DNA from: Planctomycetota bacterium
Lineage (GTDB): Bacteria; Planctomycetota; Uabimicrobiia; Uabimicrobiales; JABWCH01
Reading direction: 5' to 3'
Assembly: GCA_020057085.1 (NCBI GenBank)
Contig: JAGVGO010000112.1
Location: forward strand, 1 to 44,952
Length of the DNA stretch: 44,952 nucleotides
Below, one piece after another: positions 33,401 through 41,796 of this stretch. Position 1 is the stretch's first letter. Each line of letters begins with the position of its first letter. Below the pieces are notes generated by a model. The model searched no databases, had not been told where the DNA came from, and saw only the letters and a program-made list of their open reading frames with translations. A program made the position numbers and the translations under genes.

Positions 33401-35388
33401 TGGGCTGGGGAGGCGAGGGAGGGGGGCTTGCTTGCAGCCGCGACGAAGAAAGAGAATTTTTCCAGACTCTTCTGGCCGAAACTTTGCCTGCCGACCTGGA
33501 AAACCTTGTGCCGGTATGGAAGTGGCTGTTGACAAGTAAGTCGGCACGCGTCAAGAGTATCGCCGCAATGCGTTTCCCGCTGCCTCCACACAAAGATCTT
33601 TTGCCGTTTCTGGTGGCTGCTATCCAGGAGGGCATTGCCCAGCCGCATCTGGATCTGCGACTGTGGAACGTCTCGCTTCTCGCCAATTACCTGAATACAG
33701 CGGAACCAGCAGTACGCAAAAATTGGCAGAAATTGTTCGATCAATATTTTTTCGACGAGAAACTTTACCGGCAATTTTGTGAAATGACGAAGAGTACCCT
33801 GCCGCAAGTACAAAAAACCATGCTCAACTTCTGGCGCGGCACCGCCAATGTGTTGTTTCAGGAAAAATATGCCGAGCGCAGACAAACAGTGGTGGATATG
33901 CTGCGCCAGTTCTGGAAAAACGCCGATTCGATCATCCGCTGCCATGCGGTGATGACCTCGGCTGAACTGTTCGACGTCGAAGTATTGAAAGCGGCCTTTG
34001 CGCGTCAGGAGTTCACCTTTCTGGAAAAATGGTCCATCTGTATCGGCGCCATGCTTTGCCAGGAGCATTCCAAGGTCGCCAAACAAGACAAACAGATTAC
34101 CAAACTGATGTTCTCTGCCTTGAAAAATCCGAGGGAATCACCTCATCTACGCGGCGGCCTTTTGTTTATGCTTACTCGCTACAGCCAGAACAATGCGGAA
34201 ACGGCGATGGAAAAGGCGGTTATAGAGTATACCTTGGTAGACGGTTTGAAGAGTCCCAGCACTGTACACAGGTTATGGGCTATCACCAGCATTAGCAATT
34301 TCACCCATGTTTCTGACAATTTGGTGGCGCTCCTGCAAAAGATGAAAAATGAGCACCCAAATCATAACATCAGGGCAGCCTGCCACGGAGTGTTGCTCGA
34401 TCTGGCAGTGCGCGGCGGGTCTTCCGCCAAACTGGACACGTTGCATGCGGAGGTCAAGCAGCAAAAGGGCAAGGAACGGGAGGATTATTTCTGGTCGGCA
34501 CTCTGGGGCTATACATTTGCCGTGGAAGAGGTCATGAACCCGAACTATGATGAAGGCTGCCGGATCGGCTGGGAGCCGGAAGCAACCTGGGAGTTCAAAT
34601 GCAAAGATTTGTGTAGGAAATGTATAGCAAAGCCCAGTCTACGCAAGGAGTTCATTCTGCGTCTGTCCAAGTCGCTAGATCTGCTTAGTGAGTTTACGAA
34701 TGAAGGTTTGTTTTTGCACTACACATACATGCTCGCTGTTCTATACCAAATGGAGGGCGATTACGCCAAAGCATTGCAAACATTGGAAAATGGCATCGCC
34801 AAACTGGGCGAGCGCGACTACCATCTTACCGACCTGTGGGGGCAACTGATGCTCGAACAAAAACGCCATGTGGAGGTACGGCAGCGGATGGAAAAAATTA
34901 TGGCTTCGTTGGGCAAAGCACCGGCCTGGGACCTTGACAAAATCGCTTATCGTGCCCGCTATGAAGCTCAGGTGCGACGCGCACTGTTGCAGGCTTATAT
35001 GGTAGATTACAAGAAGAGCGGTGACGCCAAAGAAAAAGAACGCCTGCATGCCTCAATCTACGCCCATCTCTACGACCAGGCTTTGCTGTGCCCCTTGCAG
35101 CCTATATCGTGGATAATGGTGAGCGACTATTATCTGCACCTGGCCGATGGCGACAAAGTCTTGCTCGTCTCCCAGCGAGTATTGCCAAGGATGCCAAAAA
35201 ATAGTCTGGCATTCTTGTGGCTGGCTCGTGGCTACGCGGCTGCAGGCGAATGGCAACAATCGCTTGACTTTTTGCAAAAAGCGGCAGAGGAACGAACCAT
35301 GGTTTTTCCGCTGCCGCTTGGTGACTACCCTGAATTTCGCTGCGCTCCAGCCTCGCTCAAAGAAAAATTCGAGCAACATGTCAGGTAA
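30448..35388 (+). CDS. Giant Ser/Thr protein kinase with MshEN-like N-terminus and long repeat region
   Basis: A 1646-aa protein. Residues about 20-80 resemble the MshEN/GspE-N-like helical module (HLGQTLVKEGHLKMSQL). A canonical Hanks kinase follows (about 106-355): GRGGMGVVYQ, ALKLLL, H227-R228-D229 and D247-F248-G249, then GTPFYMSPEQ. A single transmembrane helix is at about 393-413. The remaining 1230 residues are predicted outside the membrane and look all-helical, with TPR-like units early and late and HEAT/ARM-like units in the middle. GAGGAA precedes the ATG. I infer a receptor kinase with an extended helical sensor or scaffold. It is a single gene between the PfkB gene and the convergent ompH. 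Confidence 0.92.
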   Translation: MSQEKEAQPTAKTPMEEIVGINQAIAEHVHKGSLVPEEIAKHLLTKCNSSHLHLGQTLVKEGHLKMSQLVKIMQTIGAQSKAGVSTAVASLPRQEKSGLVGSTFGNYEIVKELGRGGMGVVYQARQINTGQTMALKLLLSGPGADVVQVQRFLRESKTTASLEHPNIIRIYDIGEEAGYHYFTMQFVDGGTFEHVLERPDVALEQKLDIFSKICYALQHAHAHKIIHRDLKPSNILMDKNGVPFLSDFGLAKSLDSDSRLTQTGSVLGTPFYMSPEQVKGDRRKIDSRSDVYSLGIMLYQIITGKVPFVAEVLPELYRKIAEEEAAFPDIALPPALKAICSKAIEKKPDLRYTSAAELGDDVNRFVAGKKTLAQKFVAKRAWGNAIRRYRRQLIAAVWVAGVSMLAAMAMLMFHQQKNKEAAARAAYAAQIQAITEELQGCYDEGTRKLGDNPEEACLYFEHGLQIVSREQAKGDKSLLARSKAEEMAARLHVAAVDAYFRAGHYRQSYEMGDRLLHRDSLAERERIMWQTACSAYAGELFREAEEYFGKLSPMYETKARQQSLSLEEEEYYIGSIYHLGLINFQREQWPQAQQHFKQALTLHASNNKPYSFVPLLQLHYCATLVVDIEQKLGPQTAQEIQAYLQPQQEALSPQFYREVEARYWLLLAQSGEGEEAKRWARQTVAVIAECLAQGAEKAEFYYIRGRANHILGSYPQAKSDFVTASEFEDSSSKFNYMSAQLELFNDYLEPNGFQNYYMEFLRDVEKNIRVRPNLFAQEYAKLRRYCLASQFGMSKRIEFSQTRLQELCQLLDSSSQIRQVAEVTLSAMSPTAQVVRALQNKIEEAPSDNKRQLLRELCHKVEETERKRLMQRLLVELSQLQPYGRIWKLRQFCNAETIEFLQSVFADRQQSLFLRFLAGRVLVNIPLLETRKSLWQKYAKGTDDIVTTVLALRLLQEISFITVLEEIEPVRTLVNIMEKGQIEQLGWGGEGGGLACSRDEEREFFQTLLAETLPADLENLVPVWKWLLTSKSARVKSIAAMRFPLPPHKDLLPFLVAAIQEGIAQPHLDLRLWNVSLLANYLNTAEPAVRKNWQKLFDQYFFDEKLYRQFCEMTKSTLPQVQKTMLNFWRGTANVLFQEKYAERRQTVVDMLRQFWKNADSIIRCHAVMTSAELFDVEVLKAAFARQEFTFLEKWSICIGAMLCQEHSKVAKQDKQITKLMFSALKNPRESPHLRGGLLFMLTRYSQNNAETAMEKAVIEYTLVDGLKSPSTVHRLWAITSISNFTHVSDNLVALLQKMKNEHPNHNIRAACHGVLLDLAVRGGSSAKLDTLHAEVKQQKGKEREDYFWSALWGYTFAVEEVMNPNYDEGCRIGWEPEATWEFKCKDLCRKCIAKPSLRKEFILRLSKSLDLLSEFTNEGLFLHYTYMLAVLYQMEGDYAKALQTLENGIAKLGERDYHLTDLWGQLMLEQKRHVEVRQRMEKIMASLGKAPAWDLDKIAYRARYEAQVRRALLQAYMVDYKKSGDAKEKERLHASIYAHLYDQALLCPLQPISWIMVSDYYLHLADGDKVLLVSQRVLPRMPKNSLAFLWLARGYAAAGEWQQSLDFLQKAAEERTMVFPLPLGDYPEFRCAPASLKEKFEQHVR

Positions 35389-35408
35389 GACGCTGGTTTA
35401 CATTACTT

Positions 35409-36038
35409 TTACGGTTTCTTTTCGATGGTGTTCTTTTCCGCCTGATACTTCTTGTTCATCTCGGTAACGATGAGCGTCGTGATGTCGTATTTCTTGCCCC
35501 AGTAGAGCACGTCACGCGTGTTGATTTCCATGCGGAGAGCATCGGCCGACTGGGCACCGAAGAAATCGGCGTCGGCTACGCGCACGATCATGTAGAAATC
35601 GTTTTGCTTGGCGTATTGTTCGACTTCCTGGGTGATTTCCTGGTACACCTTTTCAATGCCCGCTTTCATCTTCTCGGCAAAGAAATAGTTGGCCTTGTCT
35701 TTTTTGAACTTGATCTCGAATAGTTTGTCGGTCAATTCCTGCTCTTTTCTCTTGCGGATAGCACTGCCCGGACGGTAGAGAGGAATTTCCTCGCGGAGCT
35801 GCTTGGTCTGCTCATCCAATTCCTTCATTTTGGAAAGCTCCACCTCAGTTTCTTTGTTGATGTCGTTTTCCATTTCTTTGATTTTCTTGTAATCGCGGAA
35901 GACGCTCTTGAGATTGAGAAAACCGATTTTAAGGCCTTCGTCCTTGTTGTCGGCAAAGGCTTTCTTGAAAAAATCGCTGACAACAAAAGAGAAAACGACG
36001 GTAAAAATGACAAAAAAAAGTCCAACCTGTTTTTTCAT
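35409..36038 (-). CDS. OmpH/Skp-family periplasmic chaperone
   Basis: A 209-aa protein with a long signal sequence (about 1-29, ending KAFADN) and a Lys/Glu-rich coiled-coil body. The start IGFLNLKSVFRDYKKIKEME is the OmpH family signature. Skp trimers hold unfolded outer-membrane proteins in the periplasm, so an outer membrane is implied. ATG 36038 is preceded by AAGGA at 8 nt; the frame remains open upstream, but that part lies inside ftsH. It starts 13 bp after ftsH and is probably co-transcribed. Confidence 0.88.
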   Translation of the reverse strand: MKKQVGLFFVIFTVVFSFVVSDFFKKAFADNKDEGLKIGFLNLKSVFRDYKKIKEMENDINKETEVELSKMKELDEQTKQLREEIPLYRPGSAIRKRKEQELTDKLFEIKFKKDKANYFFAEKMKAGIEKVYQEITQEVEQYAKQNDFYMIVRVADADFFGAQSADALRMEINTRDVLYWGKKYDITTLIVTEMNKKYQAEKNTIEKKP

Positions 36039-36051
36039 AAAAAATATCCTT

Positions 36052-38010
36052 CTAAGCTTTCTGTATTTCCTGCTTGCTGGCGGCAGCACCGTTGCCGGCG
36101 ATGAGCGAATGCAATAGCTGACGGAACTCTTCGCCCTCCATGCGCTCGCGTTCGAGCATGATTTCGGCCAATTTTTCCAGCACACTCTTGTGTTTGAGCA
36201 ACAAAGCGATGGTCTGCTGGTAGCAGCGCATGACAATCTCTCGCACTTCCTGGTCAATCTTGTCGAGTGTGCTGCCACTGAAGTAGCTCTTGCGATCGAA
36301 ATTTTTGCCGAGGAACACGTAGCCGTCGTCTTTTTCAAACGCCAGCGGTCCCAGCCGTTTGCTCATACCAAAGCGGGCAACCATCGAACGCGCCAGATCG
36401 GTGACGTGTTCGAGATCCTGCTGCGCGCCGGTAGTGATGCTGCCACAGCAAATTTCTTCCGCCACTCGCCCGGCGAGCGAGACACAGATTTTGGAGAGCA
36501 GCTCCTCGCGAGTCTGACTGTAGTTGTCCTCGTCCGGCATATGCAGCACGTAGCCGAGCGCGGCGCCACGCGGGATAATGGTGATCGTGTGCACATGGTC
36601 GCCGTTCGGGTGCAGTTCCGCCACCATGGCATGTCCTACTTCGTGAAAAGCGGTCATCCGTTTTTCTTTGAGAGAAATCAGGCGGCTCCTGCGCTCCGGC
36701 CCCATCACCACTCGCTCGATGGCCTCGGCAATATCGTCCTGGTCAATCTGTTTTTTGTTCTTGCGTGCTGCCAGGAGTGCCGCTTCGTTCATCACGTTGG
36801 CAAGATCGGCGCCGGAAAAACTGACGGTACGCTGTGCCAGTTGCTTCAGATCGATTTCCGGTGACAGCGGTTTGTTTTTGGAGTGGATTTGCAAAATTTC
36901 CTCGCGACCGCGGATGTCAGGCCGATCAATGACGATGCGCCTATCGAATCGTCCTGGACGCAGCAGTGCCGGATCGAGAATGTCAGGGCGATTGGTGGCG
37001 GCCAGCACGATGATGCCGCGATTGACTTCAAAGCCGTCCATTTCCGACAACAACTGGTTGAGAGTCTGTTCGCGTTCGTCGTGTCCGCCGCCCAGTCCGG
37101 CGCCGCGATGGCGGCCTACGGCATCAATTTCGTCAATGAAGACGATGCACGGCGGTTTGGACTTAGCCTGCTGAAAGAGGTCGCGCACACGCGAAGCGCC
37201 AACGCCGACAAACATCTCGACGAACTCCGAACCGGATATATGATAGAACGGTACGCCCGCTTCGCCGGCCACAGCACGCGCCAACAAAGTTTTTCCGGTG
37301 CCCGGCGGACCGACCAGGAGAGCGCCTCTGGGAATTTTACCACCCAGTTGCTCGAATTTTTGCGGCGATTTCAAAAATTCCACGATTTCTTGTAGTTCTT
37401 CCTTGGCCTCGTTGCAGCCAGCGACATCGGCAAAAGTAGTCTTGGTATCCTGCTCCACCGATATTTTTGCCCGGCTTTTGCCGAACGACATCACATCGCG
37501 GCCGTAGTTGTTCATGCGACGCATGAAAATGACCCATAGCACAATGATGAGCCCAATGGGCAGCAGCCACGACAGCAGCATGGTGAGCCAGTTACTGTCA
37601 ACTTCGCCCTGGAATGGGATATTGTTTTTTTCAAGCATCTTCACCAGATCAGGGTCGTCATGCACCCGCACTGTAACAAAACGGGTGCGACCTTTCTTTT
37701 CCTCGAACATGCCACTGAACGGAAAGACGCCTTCTTTTTCTTTGGGCGTGGCCTGTGCCGATCCTTGCTCCAGTTTCCTTTTTTTGACTTCATCCCAAAT
37801 CTTTTCATCGGAGATATAGACACCGGTGATATGTGTGGTACTCACCGTGCATTTTTCGATGCGATAAGGTTGTTCCGCCATCTCTTTGAATTTGGCGTAG
37901 CTAAGCTCGTCCACTTTCTGGCGAAAAAAAAGAGCATGGATCAATAGCAAGATCGAAAGCAACATCAAAAAATAGAGCAACGAAAAACGATTCTTGTTAT
38001 CAACCTGCAT
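36052..38010 (-). CDS. ftsH: ATP-dependent zinc metalloprotease FtsH
   Basis: A 652-aa membrane AAA+ protease. Two N-terminal helices (about 10-29 and 141-163) bracket a periplasmic domain. The AAA module has Walker A GPPGTGKT at 234-241, Walker B in CIVFIDEID near 288-296 and the second region of homology near [19 protein letters not shown]. The zinc site is HEVGH at 456-460; HEAGH is usual, so Val for Ala is a mild change. It degrades membrane and short-lived proteins. A strong candidate promoter lies at 38109-38137. Confidence 0.98.
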   Translation of the reverse strand: MQVDNKNRFSLLYFLMLLSILLLIHALFFRQKVDELSYAKFKEMAEQPYRIEKCTVSTTHITGVYISDEKIWDEVKKRKLEQGSAQATPKEKEGVFPFSGMFEEKKGRTRFVTVRVHDDPDLVKMLEKNNIPFQGEVDSNWLTMLLSWLLPIGLIIVLWVIFMRRMNNYGRDVMSFGKSRAKISVEQDTKTTFADVAGCNEAKEELQEIVEFLKSPQKFEQLGGKIPRGALLVGPPGTGKTLLARAVAGEAGVPFYHISGSEFVEMFVGVGASRVRDLFQQAKSKPPCIVFIDEIDAVGRHRGAGLGGGHDEREQTLNQLLSEMDGFEVNRGIIVLAATNRPDILDPALLRPGRFDRRIVIDRPDIRGREEILQIHSKNKPLSPEIDLKQLAQRTVSFSGADLANVMNEAALLAARKNKKQIDQDDIAEAIERVVMGPERRSRLISLKEKRMTAFHEVGHAMVAELHPNGDHVHTITIIPRGAALGYVLHMPDEDNYSQTREELLSKICVSLAGRVAEEICCGSITTGAQQDLEHVTDLARSMVARFGMSKRLGPLAFEKDDGYVFLGKNFDRKSYFSGSTLDKIDQEVREIVMRCYQQTIALLLKHKSVLEKLAEIMLERERMEGEEFRQLLHSLIAGNGAAASKQEIQKA

Positions 38011-38108
38011 AGATTTTCCTCATTTCTTGGTTTTGCTGCCCATAGATATTTCATGATTAGCGCAGGATAGGGAAACACCGGGCACGCAAATAAAAAGTCG
38101 TATGCTTG

Positions 38109-38137
38109 ATTATAGAGTGCAATGACAAGGTTTGCAA
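38109..38137 (-). promoter_or_regulatory. Candidate sigma70 promoter of ftsH-ompH
   Basis: Minus-strand TTGCAA, 17-bp spacer, perfect TATAAT. The expected leader before the ftsH ATG is about 90 nt. No heat-shock CIRCE-like repeat was seen. Confidence 0.7.
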
Positions 38138-38207
38138 CCAAATTTTACGGGTGGCTAAATGAGATGAGGCGGATAGGCATGTTTTGACGTTGCCAGATAA
38201 AGCGGTA

Positions 38208-38233
38208 TGGGCGGCGCATCATGTTGCCGCCCA
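38208..38233 (-). terminator. GC hairpin downstream of the arginine decarboxylase gene
   Basis: An 8-bp stem (TGGGCGGC / GCCGCCCA) with a 10-nt loop stands 35 bp past the decarboxylase stop. The minus-strand sequence beyond it has no U-run, so it is only a possible terminator or 3' stabiliser. Confidence 0.35.
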
Positions 38234-38267
38234 GTTACCACCTAGATTACAAGCCCATAGATGCCCG

Positions 38268-38822
38268 TTACTCGATAATAAACACGGCAGCTGCCACTGC
38301 TGTGGTCCACCTGCCCTCGGGATCTCCCTTTGCGGTTTGCGTGATACTTTTTGTTTCGACGATCTTGCCGCTCATGCGATAAATTTCACGTCTTTCGTCG
38401 TAGCTTTCGTTGGGGTCAAAATCAACACCCAGCGTGCTGGCTAACATGGTAGCCGCCAGATCCTCCACATAATCCGAAGCTTCTTTAGCCGATATGCCGA
38501 AAGCCTCGTGTTCACTGATATAGCCATAATGAACACGATTACTTGGGATAGCGAGCCCTACCGAGGCACTCATCAGCCGGTAAGGTTCATCCGTGGCAAT
38601 ACGCCCCAGTACGCAATAAGTGATACCTCCAGGATGCAGCATGGTTAAGCCTTTGCCGCGTGGGACAATTTTACAGTGTGGAGGAAAGATACTGGATACG
38701 CGGACGATATTGCATTTTTCAATGCCAGCTTTGCGCAAGGCAAGCTCAAACGATTGGAGCTTTTCTCGATGAATACCCACACCACGGGTAAAGAAAACTG
38801 TTTTAGGTACTAAGTTTGCCAT
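38268..38822 (-). CDS. Pyruvoyl-dependent arginine decarboxylase
   Basis: A 184-aa proenzyme. The family cleaves itself at a Ser-Ser bond to make a pyruvoyl group; here the bond is predicted between S43 and S44 in VRVSSIFPP. The surrounding IFPPHCKIVPRGKG, GITYCVLGRI and AAVFIIE-like end match the archaeal/chlamydial family. It converts arginine to agmatine and CO2, which serves acid resistance or polyamine synthesis. ATG 38822 is preceded by GGTAGGAGG; the frame's earlier ATG (38861) would overlap the stop of the gene before it. It is the last gene of a leftward operon, 42 bp after the adaptor gene. Confidence 0.9.
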   Translation of the reverse strand: MANLVPKTVFFTRGVGIHREKLQSFELALRKAGIEKCNIVRVSSIFPPHCKIVPRGKGLTMLHPGGITYCVLGRIATDEPYRLMSASVGLAIPSNRVHYGYISEHEAFGISAKEASDYVEDLAATMLASTLGVDFDPNESYDERREIYRMSGKIVETKSITQTAKGDPEGRWTTAVAAAVFIIE

Positions 38823-38864
38823 TTGCCTCCTACCATTCAAAAAGCGGGGAAAGTTTTTCAAAAA

Positions 38865-40220
38865 TCAATGTCTCTCAGACACGACCAATCCTTCCGAGAG
38901 CCAATCCATACCAAAATTGCAAGCGACTACCACTTGCTCATCTCCGGTAAGACCTTCGGTAATTTCATAAAAATTCAGGTTACTCATGCCGATACGCACA
39001 GGTGCAGCGATCAGTTTATATTGGTGTTTATTTTGCGCTATTGCGCAAAACACAAGTGGTTGGTATTGAGATACTGCATGCCTCGGGAAGATCACACTTT
39101 CCCTCGGTACTTGCAGACAACGGTTTTTCTTGGGCAAAATAAATTTGATAGTGGTGCTTCTACCCAAGGGGATATTGTTGATTTCGCCAGAGCAGGCGAT
39201 CTTCACGCTATCGCTATATTCACTGATGGAAGGTGTAATTGCCACTACCTCTCCTAAAAATTTCTTTTGCTGTGGCGATAACAGTAATTCGACCGGAGTC
39301 CCTTTGGCAATATAAAAATTTAAAGGCGTCTGACGTATTTTGCAACCAATCTCTTTTTGCGCAAGATCGGCTAGAACCATTTTTCCTTCAACCACCAAGA
39401 GTGGTTCCAAATCATCTTGCTTGACATGGGCAAGTCGTACGAAGGTTTCCATGCTGCCAGCAGAGTGCCAGCTCAACAACAAATTGAGAAGCAAGAGACA
39501 GATGAACATGGTGATGACGCCCCAGAAATAAAAGGGCAAGCGATGGAGTAGATGAAGAATTTGCTCTTTGTAATCACCGCTGAAAAGACAACCTGCTCCC
39601 ATCTCCTCCGGCAACGATAAATGTCTTTCGAGTTGTCTCACTTTCGTCTTGCCTCTTGCCATAATAATTTCTTGTGGTTGATAAGTTTGCGGTACACCGC
39701 TCGGTTCATTTGCGCCTTCTTTGGCAGACATCTCCGGCAGCGGAATCGGCGACGTGCCACGTTTGCTCGTCGCCTCCACCGGGGCACTCGCCTGCTCAGG
39801 CATAGAGATCGGTTGGATGGCCTCATTCGCTATCGGGGCAGAAGACGGTGTTTTTTCCAGAGGCTTCTCTGTTTTTGGCTTATGCTTTTGGGGGTGATTT
39901 ATGGATGCCCCCATTCTGGTGGCAAACAAACTTTCATAATTTGCATCTGAACTTTTATACAGATCTTCATCTTCTATCGGATCTGCAGGCGACTCTTGTG
40001 TATCGGCGTCATCCGAAGAAATGGGTACCTGGCGCGAAAGGCGCAGTTGCTCGATTTCTTCGCCATCGAATTTTAACTCATTGTTCTCATAGACAGGATT
40101 GACTGTTCCCTTGTCTACCATCTTTTTGAGGTCTTCTTCGTTGAGCTTCAATTCTTGGAGCGCCCGGCGTACCGAGAGATATTTTGGCTTACGGTTTTTT
40201 TTGGCTTCATTGTCTGACAT
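38865..40220 (-). CDS. Fusion: MerR/excisionase-like HTH, disordered linker, TM helix and HlyD-like adaptor domain
   Basis: A 451-aa protein. Residues about 13-62 (YLSVRRALQELKLNEEDLKKM ... DGEEIEQLRL, split here) look like the MerR/excisionase winged helix. A Pro/Ser/Glu-rich linker runs to about 225. One transmembrane helix is at about 229-250. The C-terminal part (about 265-451) is beta-rich and ends in LTGDEQVVVACNF...LSEGLVV, the pattern of HlyD/RND membrane-fusion proteins. It would place a DNA-binding-like domain inside and an adaptor domain outside. GGAGAG lies before the ATG, 15 bp after the HEAT gene. Confidence 0.7.
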   Translation of the reverse strand: MSDNEAKKNRKPKYLSVRRALQELKLNEEDLKKMVDKGTVNPVYENNELKFDGEEIEQLRLSRQVPISSDDADTQESPADPIEDEDLYKSSDANYESLFATRMGASINHPQKHKPKTEKPLEKTPSSAPIANEAIQPISMPEQASAPVEATSKRGTSPIPLPEMSAKEGANEPSGVPQTYQPQEIIMARGKTKVRQLERHLSLPEEMGAGCLFSGDYKEQILHLLHRLPFYFWGVITMFICLLLLNLLLSWHSAGSMETFVRLAHVKQDDLEPLLVVEGKMVLADLAQKEIGCKIRQTPLNFYIAKGTPVELLLSPQQKKFLGEVVAITPSISEYSDSVKIACSGEINNIPLGRSTTIKFILPKKNRCLQVPRESVIFPRHAVSQYQPLVFCAIAQNKHQYKLIAAPVRIGMSNLNFYEITEGLTGDEQVVVACNFGMDWLSEGLVVSERH

Positions 40221-40235
40221 GTGAGCTACTCTCCG

Positions 40236-41585
40236 CTATTCCTGTTGATCCGTTTTTTCCTCTCTTTCAGCCATCATCGCCAATGCCAGGCCTGCCCGTT
40301 GCCGTACTACCTGTTCCGGATCGTTCAAGGCCTTGGTCAGGATGGGCAAGATAGACCGGCTACCGATATTGACCATCGCCTGCAGTGCCGCGAATCTTAC
40401 AAGTGGCGCCTTATCTTCAAAAGCATACATGAGGTGGACTATGGCTCCTTCTCCCTGGATGCGGCCAAGAGCCAATACGGCTTTCTCACGCACACTGATA
40501 TCTTTGTCGTATAGAGCCTTAGTCAGGGCAGGGATAGCCTCTTCCGTGCCGATTTCGGCCAAAATACGCACGGCTATTTTGCGCACCACCAGGCTATCGT
40601 TTTCCAAGGCATTGGCTAAAGCTCTGGATGCCGGCTGGCCGAATTTAGCCATCGCCTCCACTGCCGCACGGCGTACCTCCCAACTGGGGTCTTCCAATAC
40701 TTTGAGGAGTGAGTGCAACACTTTGGGATATTCCAATTTGCCCAGCGCTCTCACGACCTCTAATCTGACAGAAGCATGTTTGTCGTTGAGAGCTTCTGTA
40801 AGACCGTCTGCGGCGCGTGCCGATCCTATTTCGCCAAGAGCTTCCGCTGCCGCTTTGCGTACACGCCAGGATGGATCATGGAAAGTATCTGCGAGCGCCG
40901 GCACCGCTTCCCTGGCTTTCATTTTTTTTAGCACACAGACAGCCGCATAGCGTACTTTTTCCTCCGGATAGTTGAGAGCCACGATGAGCGCGGGCACTGC
41001 CAGATACCCCATCTCTTTGAGAAGTTCGGGCAAATCGCCGTGTTTTTCACCTTCTTCCTGATAGAGAGAATGTACCAATGCCAGCACGACTGGTCTACCG
41101 ATTTGCTTTAAAAGCGCCACAATCACTTTCTTGATTGCCGTATGCTGACTGGGGTAAGATTCGATCAACTTTTGGATGATAGTTAAGGCGTCTTTGTTTT
41201 GGGCACTGGCGAGCATATTCTGCAACAATTCCAGTTGTGTGCCGACCATGGCAAGAGATGCTTTGGTCTGGGATGGCAAGCTGGCCTCGATATCTTTCAG
41301 TTGTTGAGCGATAATCGGTAGGACAGCCGCAAGGTAACCGAAACATATGGTGTCAGGTACTACCTCGGACACATCCAGTTTATGGCTATCGTGTCCCTGA
41401 AGAGCCTCAATGAAAGAGTGGACATCGTGGAGGCCGAATTTAATGAGAGCTTCGGCAATGGATCCTTTGTCACTGTATTCTTTGAATGCTTCTGCAATCT
41501 GTGCCTCATTTACACTGCCAGGTTGCTTACTTTGTACCAGCCGCATAATTTTAGTATAAAACTTTTTGAGTAGTTCTTCTGACAT
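40236..41585 (-). CDS. HEAT-repeat protein with MshEN-like N-terminus
   Basis: A 449-aa soluble protein. Residues about 20-75 resemble the MshEN/GspE-N fold (GSIAEALIKFGLHDVHSF, then KLDVSEVVPD, as in the VDL...PD end of that domain). From about 165 to 449 there are PBS-lyase-like HEAT repeats of about 31 residues, e.g. DPSWRVRKAAAEALGEIGS and DPSWEVRRAAVEAMAKFG. They form a right-handed solenoid for protein binding. ATG 41585 has GAGAGA 7 nt before; an earlier ATG lacks one. It heads an operon with the HTH-adaptor and arginine decarboxylase genes, driven by the promoter at 41660-41688. Confidence 0.88.
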   Translation of the reverse strand: MSEELLKKFYTKIMRLVQSKQPGSVNEAQIAEAFKEYSDKGSIAEALIKFGLHDVHSFIEALQGHDSHKLDVSEVVPDTICFGYLAAVLPIIAQQLKDIEASLPSQTKASLAMVGTQLELLQNMLASAQNKDALTIIQKLIESYPSQHTAIKKVIVALLKQIGRPVVLALVHSLYQEEGEKHGDLPELLKEMGYLAVPALIVALNYPEEKVRYAAVCVLKKMKAREAVPALADTFHDPSWRVRKAAAEALGEIGSARAADGLTEALNDKHASVRLEVVRALGKLEYPKVLHSLLKVLEDPSWEVRRAAVEAMAKFGQPASRALANALENDSLVVRKIAVRILAEIGTEEAIPALTKALYDKDISVREKAVLALGRIQGEGAIVHLMYAFEDKAPLVRFAALQAMVNIGSRSILPILTKALNDPEQVVRQRAGLALAMMAEREEKTDQQE

Positions 41586-41659
41586 CTTGAATCTCTCAGT
41601 GCAATGAAGGCGCAATGAAGGCCAGAAATTTTCAATGAAAGGAGGCCAGGGAGAATAAA

Positions 41660-41688
41660 ATTTTATTGCGTTTTCGCTGGCTTGTCAA
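41660..41688 (-). promoter_or_regulatory. Strong sigma70-type promoter of the HEAT operon
   Basis: Minus-strand consensus TTGACA, 17-bp spacer, TAAAAT, with a leader of about 68 nt. It stands back to back with the rightward promoter at 41716-41745. Confidence 0.8.
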
Positions 41689-41715
41689 GTCATTTCTGAC
41701 AGTGTGCATTTTTTC

Positions 41716-41745
41716 TTGCCCGATGCGAAAAAAATGTGCTAAAAT
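41716..41745 (+). promoter_or_regulatory. Candidate promoter of the nucleotide-sugar dehydrogenase gene
   Basis: TTGCCC, 18-bp spacer, TAAAAT. The leader is about 45 nt and ends in a weak AAAGA before the ATG at 41797. Confidence 0.55.
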
Positions 41746-41796
41746 AGATTTCGCAATTGTACGAAATTTTACTCTCAAAATAAAAAAGAAAGATTT

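Noticed and set aside
36039-36338. Upstream 100-codon extension of the OmpH gene
   Set aside because: It lies within ftsH in another frame; the signal peptide starts at 36038, behind an AAGGA.
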